From Protonemura montana (lineage: Eukaryota > Arthropoda > Insecta > Plecoptera > Nemouridae): a stretch of DNA of 64,000 nt. Under the pieces are notes generated by a model, which was not told the origin of the DNA, made no database searches, and saw nothing but the letters and a program-made list of their open reading frames with translations. The DNA is taken from NCBI GenBank assembly GCA_947568835.1, contig OX387604.1, positions 20,613,076 to 20,677,075 of the forward strand, read 5' to 3'. The position numbers were made by a program, and so were the translations under genes. Below, piece by piece: positions 12,553 through 25,464 of this stretch. Position 1 is the stretch's first letter. The number at the start of each line of letters is the position of its first letter.

Positions 12553-12830
12553 GGGGTTCCAAGGTCATACAGAAATCCACCACTATGCAAAAATAAACCC
12601 CAAAAAATGTTCGAATTCCGAATTAAAACAATCAATAAATGCAGTAGATGCCCAAATGAGCAAAAAAAAAACCCGTTCGTCCTTCTGAAACAAAATTATG
12701 TCTCTGGGCTTTATCAAGCTTTAACGTTGCACTTTTTTTTGGAAAAGCTGGAAGAAATGCTGACTGGTTTCTGCTCCTTCGTGGAATCACCAGGAATTAA
12801 GACATTCATTTTTGCGTAATAATAGCAAGG
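12553..12830 (+). repeat. Divergent interspersed repeat, copy 1
   Basis: This copy aligns by eye with 52965-53250. Shared blocks include GGGTTCCAA.GTCAT.CAGAAAT and CTATGCAAAA, then, in the same order, a CCCAAATgAGC-like block and a TTnTGAAACAAnATT-like block. Identity is high only over the first 70 bp and patchy afterwards, as expected for an old short transposable element. No terminal inverted repeats or target-site duplication could be identified. Confidence 0.55.
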
Positions 12831-15800
12831 GTCTGAAATCCCGAAATATTTTAAGATTTCTGTAAAGACATTGATACGATTGAATTCGATTCGATTATGA
12901 TCGCAGACTTTAGTCTATGTTGAATCACAGTTCTCGGATGTATAATAGCGCTGTTATTACTAAACATTTATTTATTTTCTAATTTCCTGTCACTCTCGGC
13001 AGCTGCGAGATAAGCTCCAGCCTCGACCCTAGTCGAGGATAACATTCATGTTGACAATTAGCAACCCGGCTTCTACCCTTACCTACCGGACTTTTAGGGG
13101 TCAAAATATATTAGCAAAAATCAGAAAAAAAAACAGTGTATAACGAAAGGCTTAAATAATAGTTGTTGACATATTTTTGCATTTAATTCATATGGTGACG
13201 TCACAAAAAAAATCTTCGCGTAGTATATTTTTGGTTTAAAAAAACGTACCCCTTCCATGTTTTTCAAAATGTCTGATTTTTTATTATCAACAACCATAGT
13301 CACTCTTTTTTTTGGCGGTTGGAATTCTTCTGAGGGGTCATTCTCGAACAGCGTGATCAGACCCTAATCACTAAGAGGGTTAAATTGTTCGAACACCCTT
13401 AATAATATCTTAAAACATAGCAAATCGCGAAAAGATATTTATTATTTTCCAAATACTTCATGATAATTGATAACAGAATAAATTTTTCTTGGTTTAGTCT
13501 TGCAGTTGTGCCACAGATTATTTGTGAGATATCTTGAGCACAGTTTTAGCGGTTGTAACGGTTTTAAGTTCGATTATGTTGGTTTATTACCACCAAGGCA
13601 GTGCAGGGCGTTTCTAGTGACTCTGGTTGTTGGCAGGATTCCGAAAACCTGTAACATTTGCTTCTTGCTTCATGCAATGGTGGCCACAAGCCAATCGGGG
13701 TTTCGGGGCAGCGGATCAGGGATCGTATCTCGCATCATACTGCTTCCTGCCGATATGCATTCATATGACATAACGGCCGTCAGCGACGAATCTTCACCAA
13801 CCCAAAATCAGGAGAAATTATGTTGGAAAAATGCACATTATTTTGAAATGTACAGCATTGCTTTGTTGCAATTCTAGCACGTCACGACTCACATATCACG
13901 TGAAAAGAACATATTTGAGCATGTGTGAGATAGGGGCAACCAAAACCAGTACAAAAGAGCACAATGGAGGAAAGTTGGACTCTTGTCTAACAAGAAAACG
14001 CAACTTTCAGTACGTTGTGGTTTTTGAATAAATATTGTTGCCCTCCCCCACTCCTTATGCTTATAGTGGCATGGGAAGCGCTAATCTGATGAATATAATT
14101 GAAGATATGTACCATTTGAGAGCACTCACAACGACTGATAAGATATGGTTTTTAGTATTTGGTAAAGGATGAGCTTTTTGTTCTACTTTGTGGGTTGTTC
14201 CAAGCGCTCACTCGCATTTTTTTTTCAAAGTAGCTTGCATTACTAAACCTACTCACAAAATAGAAACCAACCGCACATTTTTAATGAATTTACTCCATGC
14301 CTTATTAAATGAGGCTCACATCAGAATCAGATCCATTCAGATTTCGTAATAGAAGGAAATCTAATAACATTTGAAAATGTTACGTTATAATGAGTTTTTT
14401 TTTTCTTTATTTCCAGTCTGTGATAAAATGAGTTGATACGTACATGAGGCTATGAGGCCGGCCAGCAGTGATCACCAACCCAGGTTGGGGTTGGTTTTGT
14501 CACAAACCCATGTTGGAGGTTGTTAGTCCCTGCACTGTCAAGGTACAGGGAGATTTAATTATACATGCGCCAACTTTTATACCAGAGAAATATCATTGAC
14601 TTGACTCACTGGCATTAGAATTAGATTAGTAACTACCTAGTCTCCGTGGTTCATAGTTTGATTAAATAACTTTGAATTATCTCCGATAAAATAGTCTGTG
14701 CATAGTGGCATGTCCACTACATATTGTTTTATTCTTCCTTCTGCTAGAAAAATAGAATGCTAAAATTGATTAAGAAAAAAACATCATCGTTGTTATTTAA
14801 TTTTTTTTTTTAATAATATAGTAACATTCAGTTTTATTTCCATCACTGAACACAGTAAAAAGTAATAAGAATTTGATAAAATTACCTTTTCACATGGAAG
14901 GTGTTTGTAGGTAGTAAACATTGGTAGTGGTGTCGAGGAAGTAATGGGCAAGAGGAATTGGAAGGGTCCATTTCTTTATCTAGGCACCTATTACCTTTCA
15001 CCTTGCAATATGGCTCCACGATGAGTGAGTTGTGAAAACTCATCCCCTTGTGGGCCGTGGCTAGAATCTAGGTATATGAACGAGGATTGCGATGTTTTGC
15101 TTGATGGTCGGTGGCACTGGCAGGTATTCTCGGGGTATCCTAAGCTTTACCCTCAGCATGGTCAACAAGGCACGAAGCCCATGGCTAGGCTGGCTGGGCT
15201 GGCTGTACCAATGGCACTCGCGTCTGTTCTTACTCGTAAATCTGTCGCTTTTTGTGAACGAATGGGCCCCAAGGACCGTGCCCACGGCTCATGATACATT
15301 GCACTGTGGCTTTCCACTACCACGGGAAATGGATATTATTTTAAATCTGTATTTTGGTCTTTTAATAGGTGCCCTTTAAAAACGTTCATCGCCACTTTCG
15401 CTCCAATCTGTTTCGATTTGCCTAAGATATAAATTTGATCGATTTTCTTCCAAAGTGATTGTGTATTTGTATAAGTACTAGCAACACTAACATAGAATCT
15501 GAAATTGCTATTCCTTTCACACTTTGATGGAATCGAATCCATGTCGAAACCATCCATCGTAATGAAAAGTAGATAAAGATACCTTAGAGCTGCCAATCAT
15601 TTATATGTTGCGGACTTGGTCAACCACTTATCACTGATTAAAATGCATCAAATGGATAGATATGTCATCTCGCGAATGTAAACATTCAGGCAGTCATTCC
15701 ACTTTTCTCGCTAGTCGATGCTTTTCAGGTTTTTCCTCAAGCTATTATTTACAAAATACATATCATGTCTGTTTTTGAACATGTGTTTCAATTTAACAGG

Positions 15801-16100
15801 AGTAATTTTGCATGAATGGATATCCAATTTCTAAAATAAAGTTTGTATTTGTGAAAAAAATCTTAAACAGTATATGTTCAACATTTTTCAGCCACAAAGT
15901 GATTCATCTCCATAGTATGGTTTCTGCGTGTACTCCTGCCCCTCCCTATAAGTGCTATTCTTTCAATTTTCAAAAAACTTGATCGATCACCGGGTAATTC
16001 TCCCACCCACCCTCTTCTAAATTCCATCCCATCAATCATTTTCTTGTTCCCTTTTCGCGCAGCCGTCGCCCCTGCCTCGCCCCGGGACGGCAGATTCTGC

Positions 16101-16180
16101 AGCATATCCTGCAGCATCCTGTACCATCGTATAGCATCCTGCATCATCTTGTAGCATCCTGCAGCATCCTGCAGTATCCT
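16101..16180. repeat. 10-bp minisatellite (GCAGCATCCT), 8 copies
   Basis: Eight consecutive 10-bp units around GCAGCATCCT, some diverged at two or three positions. It contributes the repeated LQD peptide of an otherwise unsupported reverse-strand open frame. Confidence 0.9.
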
Positions 16181-16507
16181 TGCTGGTAAATCGATGCGGT
16201 ATAGAGATGATCTATACAATTGACGGATAATTGATAATGATAAATCTGGCATGTGAGGAATATCGCGAGATGCTCACCCAACACAAATGTTGCTCCTTGT
16301 TCTGCTGTTTCCACGAGGAAAAATAAAGGGACAGGTGAATTCTTTCATTTCCTTGCAAGGTTAAACCTAAATAGACTCTTCTGACATCTTGAAGTTGAAA
16401 TCTAAGCCCATGCTCGTGTCTCATTCTATCATTCGACTTAATGCGTAAAAACGTATAAATATTGTAAGTGTGTACACTGTCTGCTGCTTCCCCTTCAGAG
16501 CGCAATG

Positions 16508-16548
16508 TTCTTTGTTCTTGTTCTTGTTCTTGTTCGTATACTTGTTCG
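16508..16548. repeat. 6-bp tandem repeat (TTGTTC)
   Basis: About six units of TTGTTC, the later ones imperfect. Confidence 0.85.
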
Positions 16549-18301
16549 ATAAAGCCACCACATTATTTTTCTGTATATCCTTCGACTTTCGTCACAGCTG
16601 TTCATATTCACACGGCTTTTATATTTACTTACGATACATGCGCCCGTGCTACTTTACCTTTTGCCACGTATATTTCGTCTTTTATTTCGAAGTAAATAAA
16701 ACGTTGCAATTTTGATGAGGTAGAGTGAGTTGCCAGGCAAAGTCCTCACATTATCAAGTTTAACAAAATCTTACCATTTGCTGACACTTACTGACGTTGC
16801 TCTGGATACTCTCAAGGAAGTTGATTCTGGGGGATGGGGTTGCGGAGTAGGGAGAGAGGGAGGGGATCACCCTAATGGGTCCCTTGAAGACATCGAAGGA
16901 TTTAGGACACTCACATGCACTTCTGTTAGCACTGCCTTGTGACATGATCGAAATGACAAAACATGACATAATCACAGACATAATTCATAAGCTACAGGTT
17001 TAATCATGCCTATTTTATGAGGGTGCCATCTCGAGATTAAACATGAAGCGAAAACACAACGTCAATCTTATGTATCTAAACAAAATCCACCTTGGGTAGG
17101 TATAAAAAGTATATGGATTTTTTTTACCTATCAGGATTATGAAAACTTTAAACAGCTTTTATTATTTACCTAGCTACATGCCCATTTTCTTGAGCCATAC
17201 TCTTTCCCATTTTCATTTACTATTATTCCTCCAAACATTGCAAGGTTTTATCACTTTTTTATTCGTGCCGTCGCTGCATCCCTTTGTTTGCGAAAACAAA
17301 TAGTTCGCTAATAGCTACCTTATAATGGTGTGGGACTGGGACTTGATAAGACTCCATGATCTTGCCCTCAATCCTAATGGGAGCTTGCTTCGTTGACCAT
17401 TTCACATTTAGTAGCGACATTTGGTGGAATCGTTGTTCTTGTGTTTATCATTGATTTTCCAGGGTTTAGTTTGCGTATAAGTAACCACATAACCCTTCTA
17501 AGCAATATAACCCCCTCCCCTTATTCCCCTCCCTAGCCCTACAATTTACTGAATTGCTTTTTTACATTCTTTCGGTTTTGTGACACACAGTATCAGCAGA
17601 TATATCTGTAAGCGAGCAAGCTGTAGTCTTTTGTATCCACAGCTGGTATCCAAAACACAGACTGAATTGCTTGGATCCTTGGTTTAGCAGCAAAACTCAC
17701 AAGATGTAGGAAATAAAAATAATTGGAGCTGTCAAATGTTCCTCGATTCGCTTTGCGGTTTTGTTTCCAACATCGCCGGACTTGCTCTAGGATCGATTAC
17801 AGTTGGTAGAAACATCAAACATATTGTAGCGATACTGTGATACGTGTTTTAGTTTGTAAACTTGGGATAGTACCTAATAGCTACCTCTCATGTTTACAGG
17901 GATAATGCAGCCGAGTACTCGCGATTTACCATTAGCAGCACTAAGCGATTCGATACGATTTTCCTCGGGCATAGTTCAGCCAATATTGGAACTCAATTTG
18001 GGCTGGCTGTGCTATTATTTGGCTTGTGGATCTTTTGTGCTCTTGTAGGCGGCTTCGCGTGCACTCCTGCCGTGCACTCTAGTGTTTTCAAAGTGTTGAG
18101 CAAACTTTGACCGTCGTGGAAACTGGAAAGTCCTTTACCTCTCTCCCCCACCCCCCTTACCCATCCCTTGCTAGTCGCCCACATGACGTATATACCTATA
18201 GCACCCAACGTTTATACCAATAATATTTTCCCTCGTGGAACCAGGACAAAGCTTCGACTGGATTGATTGATTTTTTTCGCTACGCCTTTCCTCATCACAT
18301 C

Positions 18302-18350
18302 TCCCTAGTCCCAAGTCCCAAGTCCCTAGTCCCTAGTCCCTAGTTCCTAG
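18302..18350. repeat. 7-bp tandem repeat (TCCCTAG), 7 copies
   Basis: Seven units of TCCCTAG, TCCCAAG or TTCCTAG. Confidence 0.92.
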
Positions 18351-18985
18351 TCTTTCCACAACCCAGTGCCATCTCAAGATCCCCAGCGCATTTTCCCCAA
18401 GAACGTTGAACAAGCAGTTATCCAGGGAGGAGCTACTTAACGCGATGTAGCGAATAATGTCACTAAACGACATGGAACAGCTGCATATGACAAGGATATT
18501 ACGGAGCAATGAAATCCAGCAACACAATCATTCTCTAGAAAATATTACACGTTGAAAAGACTCAATACCACGAAGGTAATGAATTGTGAAGTGCAGTCAG
18601 TCAGAACTGAATGCACGGCATCAATATCAATCAGTAGAAATGCATAACGTGTTCCAGAAATATCCGAGAATGCACGTTGTGGTGTGAAGTGTGAACCACA
18701 CTTACTTCCATGCCACTAATTCTAATTAATCTGACACGGACACTTCCTTTACGACGTAAAAAACGATTTGTTTTAGAGCTCCATGGGGCGGGCCGTGGGT
18801 TTGGTCTGTCGGGGGTGCCTACCCACCCTTACACCTGGGTAACGTGGTAACTGTTACAGTTGGGTATCCTGACGCCTCGGCCTTGCTGCTGGGTGGAAAG
18901 TTTTGTTTCTGATGTTGCTTGCTAATTCCATTAAAGAAGCTCATTTCCGAGCAATCCATCACTCGGTCCTTCCGCCCTATGTGTC

Positions 18986-19008
18986 AGCTAGTAGCTAGTA
19001 GCTAGTAA
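18986..19008. repeat. 8-bp tandem repeat (AGCTAGTA), about 3 copies
   Basis: Three near-perfect copies of AGCTAGTA. Confidence 0.85.
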
Positions 19009-19073
19009 CTACACACGGCTGGACCTTGCCGGTCAAGATTTAACACTCCAAGTCATGCGATACGCATTGCCGT

Positions 19074-19102
19074 GTTGCGTTGCGTTGGGTTGCGTTGCGT
19101 TT
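19074..19102. repeat. 5-bp tandem repeat (TTGCG)
   Basis: Five or six TTGCG units, one of which reads TTGGG. Confidence 0.8.
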
Positions 19103-19352
19103 GATGAGCTTAGTAGCATACTTACTATGTCGTTTAAAGTTACGAGAAAATCCACGATGAGAACCAAGACAGGCATCTTATCATTTCATTTCCAAAGCTT
19201 TACTTGCCCAATTTTCTTGTCTTATAATTACATTTGTAAATGGCCGTCATTGTTTCGTATAATTCAGTAACTAAAGCGTGATAGTCCATATTATGTGGTG
19301 ATCGCCTAACCAATGGCCGAAACTCTAATGGAATTCACGTGTTTCGCTCAGT

Positions 19353-19396
19353 GGGTTGATTAGGTGGATTAGGTGGAGTAGGTGGAGTAGGTGGAG
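19353..19396. repeat. 9-bp tandem repeat (GGTGGAGTA)
   Basis: About five units alternating between TTAGGTGGA and GTAGGTGGA. Confidence 0.85.
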
Positions 19397-20127
19397 CATG
19401 TGCACAAGGTGCACCAGGCGCTGTAGGTTTATAAGTACGAGTTTTATTGGAATGCACATGAGTGGGTAGTGTAGTATCAGGTGTGATCTGGTGGTTGGGA
19501 ATCGTTAGCGCTGGCATGCTTTGCAAGGGACCTCCGTATACTGTGAATGGGCTACACAGGATTTTGAACCAGTTGTACAGATCATGGGGGATGAATTTAT
19601 AAGATCAATAAGTTAGTCAGAAAACTTAATTAGTTGCGTTTCATAGCAAGGCTGGGTTATATGGGCGTAAAATTACATATATTTATCAATTTAACATCCC
19701 AACGAAGGATCGCAACCCGCGAGTGATTGAGTGGGGAATAACGCTTAACAAACCATCGTTAATCACCTGTCGAATTGGTAAAGCATGCGATGTGATCCAA
19801 CGGCGGTGCTAATCACTAATCAAACTAATTTCTCTTGCCTCCTGTATATTCTGTGCCCGGCCTAAATGATTGTTTAGCTACCCCACCGTCGAATAGCTCC
19901 ACCATTTTATACTTTATATATATCTCCCCTAAAATGCAGCGAAGCTAGTTTGTATAATGCACTGCAAGGAAAAATCTAACTTTTCCCTTTTATAGCAAAG
20001 TTTATCTCCTCATCCCTTATACTATTCTACCATATTCCTTAGAGATCTTCGCAGGAACCTTCTAAATTCACATTCGCAACAGATGGAAATTGAAATACGA
20101 CTGCACTGTTTTTCTTCCATGATATTT

Positions 20128-20490
20128 TTACGTTACCTTCAGATAAAGACAATCCATGCTGATCAAAGTCTCAACGTCAAACGCATTGTTTAACATTATG
20201 ATCAAACAAAAAGAGATACAATCAGATCTAGCGCGTGAGATCGAATCGTTTTTTTCCCAATCAAGTTGATGGCGGGATGTCCTGGGAATCTGTCCAATAA
20301 CTCTGCCATTATCTAGTGTATTTCTTAGCCGTTCATCAGTCCGGTCAGTCAGAAGGATCACATCACTGGTAGTGGTGGGGTAATGTACCAATTGTAGTAG
20401 CTGATGCAAGCAGTGTGTAATTACCCTTCCTAGTCCGTACTTCCGTTCGGCAACCGGAGTAGATCCGATTATCCCGGCCGCGAAATTCAT
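20128..20490 (-). pseudogene. Possible decayed LINE endonuclease fragment
   Basis: A 120-codon open frame contains LLQLVHYPTTTSDVILL, followed about 20 residues later by NGRVIGQIP and TSRHQL. The spacing resembles the C-terminal half of the apurinic-type endonuclease domain of non-LTR retrotransposons, where L..LV..PTR...LDLVL is followed by the catalytic SDH. Here that triad position reads SRH, so the Asp is missing. No GDFNA motif or reverse transcriptase was found around it. The resemblance is weak and could be chance. If real, it is a short dead fragment. Confidence 0.25.
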
Positions 20491-22980
20491 TCTGCACGAT
20501 CTTTAGTGTTCTGCATTGCCCGTGAATTGCATCTGAGTCTGAGTGTGGGTCTGCAACTGGTTCCAGCCGAGTTCATCGTCGACTATGTCATGATTCTACC
20601 CGACTGCTCCTGTGCACAACGCTGGAATATACTTGAAAATCCAGAATGATCCTTTGTAGTTGAGTTTTTAAAGTAGACATCTGGATATTGTTGGACTGAT
20701 GCTCGTACCCGATGTGGGCGAGATTTTGGTACAGAAATGGTGTCGTCAGTTTGTCCTGAGTTGATGTTCATGCTATTATGGGCGACATTTCAGAATATTT
20801 CACTCTGTTTTAGGGCGAGCTACAACACAGTAAAGACCAAAGTCATAAACACAAGCTTAACATCAAAAGCTGGATGGAATGCATAAGTGAAAATCTGACA
20901 AATGGCAGAGTTTCGCTTTGCAGCCGTGCAAGCGGGCTACGCCTATTAAAAAAAAGCCCTACGCAGAAGAAACATTCTGAAGAAATTGTTAAGATGGACA
21001 TTAGCAAACCATTTTTAGTGTCTGTGTTTACTTAACGCGAATGTAGTTAAAGATGATAATTTTTTTGGAGCTACCACAGTATAAGAAATTCTCCAATTAG
21101 CAATTCAAAAATATTTGAAAGTAAAATTAAACATTTTGCTCCATTTTGCTGAAACGATCATTATGCCTGGTTTCTGCCGGCTAGAGGGTTGTTTTGGGGG
21201 AACACTTTTTATTTTATTTTGCACACTTTCATCTCGTTTACTTGAACAGTAATTTAGAGTTGAATTTTCCTAGCTCATGTCTAGATTCATATAAATAGAC
21301 ATTGATAATATTTCATTCAATGTTAACACCGTCGTAAGGACGTAATGCGTGCTCACATCTCAACTTCCCAACAAAAGATGTTTTCTCATGGGATCACTTC
21401 TCGTAAGATACTTTCTTATTCGTGTTAATCAAAATTTACGAATCGGTGGAAACTGGCTCGTGCCCAAGCAGCTGTAAGTGTGCTCCATGATGCTAACATT
21501 TATGATTCAATTGTGCTCATACAGATCCTAGTTTCTGTTTTATTTTTCAAATAAAAGTCTCGAATATTTGCATGGAAGAATTCTGATATCCACTTAGATT
21601 TTTGAATGTTGTACACCGAGAAGGCTTACAGAGCACTTTAAAGTGGAAATAAACGTGAAGTTTGTCTCGAGTTTTGATGTTGAGGAACAAGCTTGTTGCT
21701 ATGCTGCACATAATTTAATTTTTCGACTTGATACAATATGCATTGCATACAATGTAATAATATAGGCAAACCGTCTAACTTTCTAACTAGGGTTAGAGAG
21801 AATAACTGTGACAAACCCACGTGGAGCATATTTTAACCGATCTCTTGCATGGCGTCAGTTGATGGTAATTACTTATGAGACACGTGTTTTGGTGCTCTTA
21901 GCCGAGGAAAACTTCTTGAAACTGAATTAATGGTGAGATTGAAATAATAACTTATAAGTTACCCTCCTTAAATTGGTTGTCTTTTAATTGCGTTCGTTTA
22001 ATATCTTACTATCTGCCTCATAGTCATAGGGTGCCAACTTTAGGGCAATTTAAGGGCACTTTTGGGCGCATATTTTGTGTGAGGTATTTTCTTCCTTTCA
22101 ATGTTTTCCTTTTGTCCTTCGAAAGCCCATGGCCCTCATGAAGTTTAAAGAACCACCAGTTCCATTTTATTTTTCATTCAAAAGTTAATGAAACGGTCGA
22201 TAATATCAGGAGTTTTACTTAGTTATTCACTTTTTTGCGGTAATTGCCCATAAAAGATGAAAACGACCATTTGAATTGTGGCTGGTTCAACCGTAAATCA
22301 AAACTGTGGCTGTTATTTCTTATGCAATCTTTCATACTCCTTAAATAACTTGAAAGCTGACTGTACTTGTCAATGTGCCAGTGTGTCAGTGTGGGATTTT
22401 TATGCTTGTGCATTTATGTCATAATTCGTGCCCAATTACCTGTGAGTAACGTGTAGTTTTTGCACTGCTCTCACTAAATCAATAATTTGTTTATTTTCTT
22501 TGTTCGAATAGCGTAGTTTTAGAGCTTTTCTGAATGCAGCGATTATCAAACATGCACTTTCCTAGACTTACACACAATTCCGTAAAAAATTACAATCTCT
22601 TCATCTCTTTTCATCATCTCTTCATAATTCATTTGAAGGTAATACTCCTGTTTGTCAGATCGTGTAGGAAAATATTTGTTTACATCGACGCAGGTATACA
22701 GTCAGGTTTGATCGAAAAGAAAGACAATTAGCTCATTAAGCAACAATCACATCGCCCCATCAATCGTATAGTTGCCAATTAGTGACCTAAGCATCATTCT
22801 TAAAATAATCCAGTTCCTTTTATTAATCACATCGCCAATCAATAGTCTTGTTTGAATTAATATCGCCAGCCAGCCAGCCAGCCAGGTAACGCTACAATAA
22901 GCCCAACTTAGGGTAGCACTGCCGATGGGGTACAGACCAGATGGTATATTTTCGTTACGCATTGTCAGGCAGGCGCCGAT
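20491..22980. other. Intergenic DNA, ephrin-proximal part
   Basis: No gene was recognised. The sequence is AT-rich with few repeats apart from five AGCC units at 22866-22885. Upstream enhancers of either gene could lie here, but nothing in the sequence alone shows it. Confidence 0.5.
22866..22885. repeat. (AGCC)5 microsatellite
   Basis: Five uninterrupted AGCC units. Confidence 0.9.
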
Positions 22981-23435
22981 TTAGTGGACGCCACCCACTC
23001 GGATCGGCGTCAGCGTCGGCGTCGGCGTCGAGCTAGCCGCTAGACTCGGCCACTAGTTTCGAGTTTACTTCGATGCCGCCAGACGTCGCTGGTAGCGCAT
23101 GAGTGGCAGTCGCTCTCAGCTCACCGCTCAGCTGCCTGCACATAGCACAGTACACTCGGCTCACGTTTCGGTAGCACGGCCAGAGTTGTTCATGCCTGCT
23201 CGTGCATTTTAGTGTTTAATCGTTCGTATTTGCTATCAATTCAAAGTTTTGTCAGCGGATTATTAATATTAAATTACAATTTTATTGTTTCGTTTATGGT
23301 TTAATTTCGGTTCGTGTTAGAATCATCGTGAGAGAAGTGTCAAACTTCGGGGGGACTTTAGTTCCGTCAAGTGATACCTTACCTTTTTTGTTTTGAAATC
23401 AATTTTCTTCGTTGTGTGCGGCAAACAGTGAAAAT
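22981..23435 (+). promoter_or_regulatory. Presumed ephrin promoter and 5' untranslated region
   Basis: A GC-rich, CpG-containing block with a GGCGTC tract at 23005-23030 gives way to an AT-rich leader just before the ephrin ATG. A two-codon upstream reading frame (ATG GTT TAA) sits at 23296-23304 and would be in the leader if transcription starts upstream of it. No TATA box stands out. The assignment is by position. Confidence 0.45.
23005..23030. repeat. GGCGTC tract upstream of ephrin
   Basis: Four hexamers with one CAGCGTC variant, about 400 bp before the ephrin start codon. Confidence 0.88.
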
Positions 23436-23545
23436 ATGCCTTGGTTTGTTTTATTTTTGCTTTTACTTGCCGTGATGGAGGCCTTTCCAAGGGAAGCTAC
23501 TTGTATGCGGTTGCCGGATATTTACTGGAACTCCACCAATCCAAT
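23436..23545 (+). CDS. EFN: Ephrin, first coding exon (partial gene, continues beyond window)
   Basis: Ephrins are membrane-anchored ligands for Eph receptor tyrosine kinases and mediate contact-dependent repulsion and tissue boundary formation. The exon starts at an ATG after GTGAAAAT and encodes 36 residues plus two bases. A hydrophobic signal peptide (residues 4-13 are almost all Leu, Phe and Val) is followed by LPDIYWNSTNP at residues 26-36. The IYWNSTNP block is the first beta strand of the receptor-binding domain, with its conserved N-glycosylation site at Asn32. A GTAAGT donor follows directly, and without splicing the frame stops at the next codon. Known ephrin genes also end their first exon at this point, before a conserved Phe. 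The A versus B subclass cannot be told without later exons. No second exon with the CP and Tyr-rich motifs was found downstream in this window. Confidence 0.9.
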
Positions 23546-23689
23546 GTAAGTAACAGCTTCAAGGAAGCACATGGACGCTACAGCGAGTACGACACGATGG
23601 GAACACTAGAGAGGGTCGCTCCATTGTCACATTGTGAGAGGTCCGCCCTCATCTGGTCTATTTCGAACGCTCATCCACCCTTAATCTAG

Positions 23690-25165
23690 TTTTTTTAAAC
23701 ATGATTAGAGCTAGGATGGCATAGTAGGTACGTTCTCAGGTGGATACCAGCTAGTTCGTTTCGCATACAATCGGTGCTGTCGGTGATTTGCCTAGGAGGG
23801 CTACAGAGAGGCAGAGGCTGCCGGATCGAGACACGCACACCAGAACAGGTTTTCATGCATCTTGAGAACTGACTTAAGATTGAAAAAGATTCTTGATCGT
23901 CTTGCGATGGACCATGCCTAGCCAAGGTTAGCCGGCTGCGTGGGTCTTATTGTTGAATCTTTCTATTGATAGCTGGCTAGTACATCGAGTTCCAATAGCA
24001 ATCGCTCTTGCCTCCAGATCTCCGCAATGATATTTTGATGGTTGTATTTTGATTTAAAGTAACACCGTACTATTTTATTGTATGATTATTGACTAGAATG
24101 TTTGCTCATGTGATGACTGTCACTAGGTTGCATTTATTCGCTCTGTTTTTGTTTCTAGTGTGGTATGGATGATATAAAGGACTGCGCTCCACTTTTTCAT
24201 GTTAATCTATGCGATGCAATGTGCTGGGTTTGCGGTGTCATTTAGAAGAATAGGAGGCATTAGATGCGCTTTATTTAACTGTGTGAAAATAACACGATAT
24301 TACTGAAACAAGTAATAATGATATTATTTTTTTTATTATAATACAAAGGCTAGAACGGTTTCATTATACTTGGATTGGACATTTTCAACAAAAGCTTCTC
24401 TTCCCCACTAATGTTAGTCTAATTGTTCTTGTCAGATAATAGTCTCCATCTTCCAGCAGTTTTCCTCTTTCGGTGCTTAAAATGTAAACCAATTTGTCTC
24501 GGATCAGGCGCATAGCAGCTAATGGAAACAATTTTATGGTTGGCCCATTGCTCTGCTGTGTCTATATTTCATGAAACAACGTTGCCAGCTTGGGTTGGCA
24601 AAGAAAGCACATCTCCAACCTACTTTGATCTGAATTTGATATTTAACAATGATTTACGCGAAGCACATTCGAACTTGGGTGGATTTGATAAGTAGACGTA
24701 ACTCGAAGGATAAGATTCGTAGCATCAAAAGGCATGCCAGGCAGACATCTCAAGTAGATTCTCTGTCAGACTTGCTTGTTAATCAGCTAAAATGAGCGAG
24801 CAATTAGTGATCCATGCCGTAATGTAGTCGATGTAACTCAGCATTCGCGGGTAGGGAATCTGGAGTCAGGATAAGTTAGTCCAAGTCAAGACAGGATCGT
24901 CGACTTCCTGGCGCAATTAAAGCGTGCAACGAGCCGACATGCACCGGGAGATCGCTGGTCTGCTTGGCTGCATAATCAAGCTTGCACAGAGCCGACACAG
25001 ACCTATGGCGAAGACCGCAGGGGGTTGTTTCAATTGACGCTCAGGTAGAAGGGTAGAATTGTAATAAAGGAGGGTGACAAAATGAAAGACGCTTTGGACA
25101 CATCTAATCAACTCGAGATACCATAGAAAATATTACACCACAGCTCAGCTGTTGGTGTCCGTGTC
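23690..25165. other. Non-coding stretch without recognised features
   Basis: Unique AT-rich sequence following ephrin exon 1. I see no exon, RNA gene, transposon or tandem array. Confidence 0.5.
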
Positions 25166-25334
25166 GAGCTCCATAGGTAGTTCCATTGGAAATTCCATTG
25201 GCAGTTCCATTGGAAGTACCATTGGAAGTTTAATTGGAAGTTCCATTGGCAGTTCCATTGGAAGTTCTATTTGCAGCTCCATTGGTAGCTCTTTTGGTTA
25301 TTCCTTTGGTTGTCCCTTTGGTAGCTCCATTAGC
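25166..25334. repeat. 12-bp minisatellite (GGAAGTTCCATT), about 14 copies
   Basis: Degenerate 12-bp units with core AGTTCCATTGG. In one forward frame they spell a Ser-Ser-Ile-Gly repeat, an artefact of the period being a multiple of three. Confidence 0.92.
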
Positions 25335-25464
25335 GTAGAAAGTTTCTTTCGGGAGTTAAAAGTGGTAGCTCCATTGACGTAGTAAGTTCCTTTTGGGAGT
25401 TAAAATGGTATCTCCATTGACGTAGCAAGTTCCTTTTGGGAATTAAAATGGTAGCTCCATTGGT
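25335..25464. repeat. 43-bp tandem repeat, 3 copies, fused to the 12-bp array
   Basis: Three units at 25335-25378, 25379-25421 and 25422-25464, each running from GTAG.AAGTT through GGGA.TTAAAA to a terminal CTCCATTG. That terminal piece matches the 12-bp unit next door, so the larger repeat probably arose from it. Confidence 0.9.

Larger units (their letters stand above)
11230..20127. other. Intergenic DNA, central part
   Basis: No protein or RNA gene was recognised. Contents are copy 1 of an interspersed repeat (12553-12830), a short hairpin with 7-bp arms CCTCGAC/GTCGAGG near 13020, and several small tandem arrays listed separately. The few open frames of 100 residues or more on either strand have no recognisable motifs or plausible splice context. 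Confidence 0.55.
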
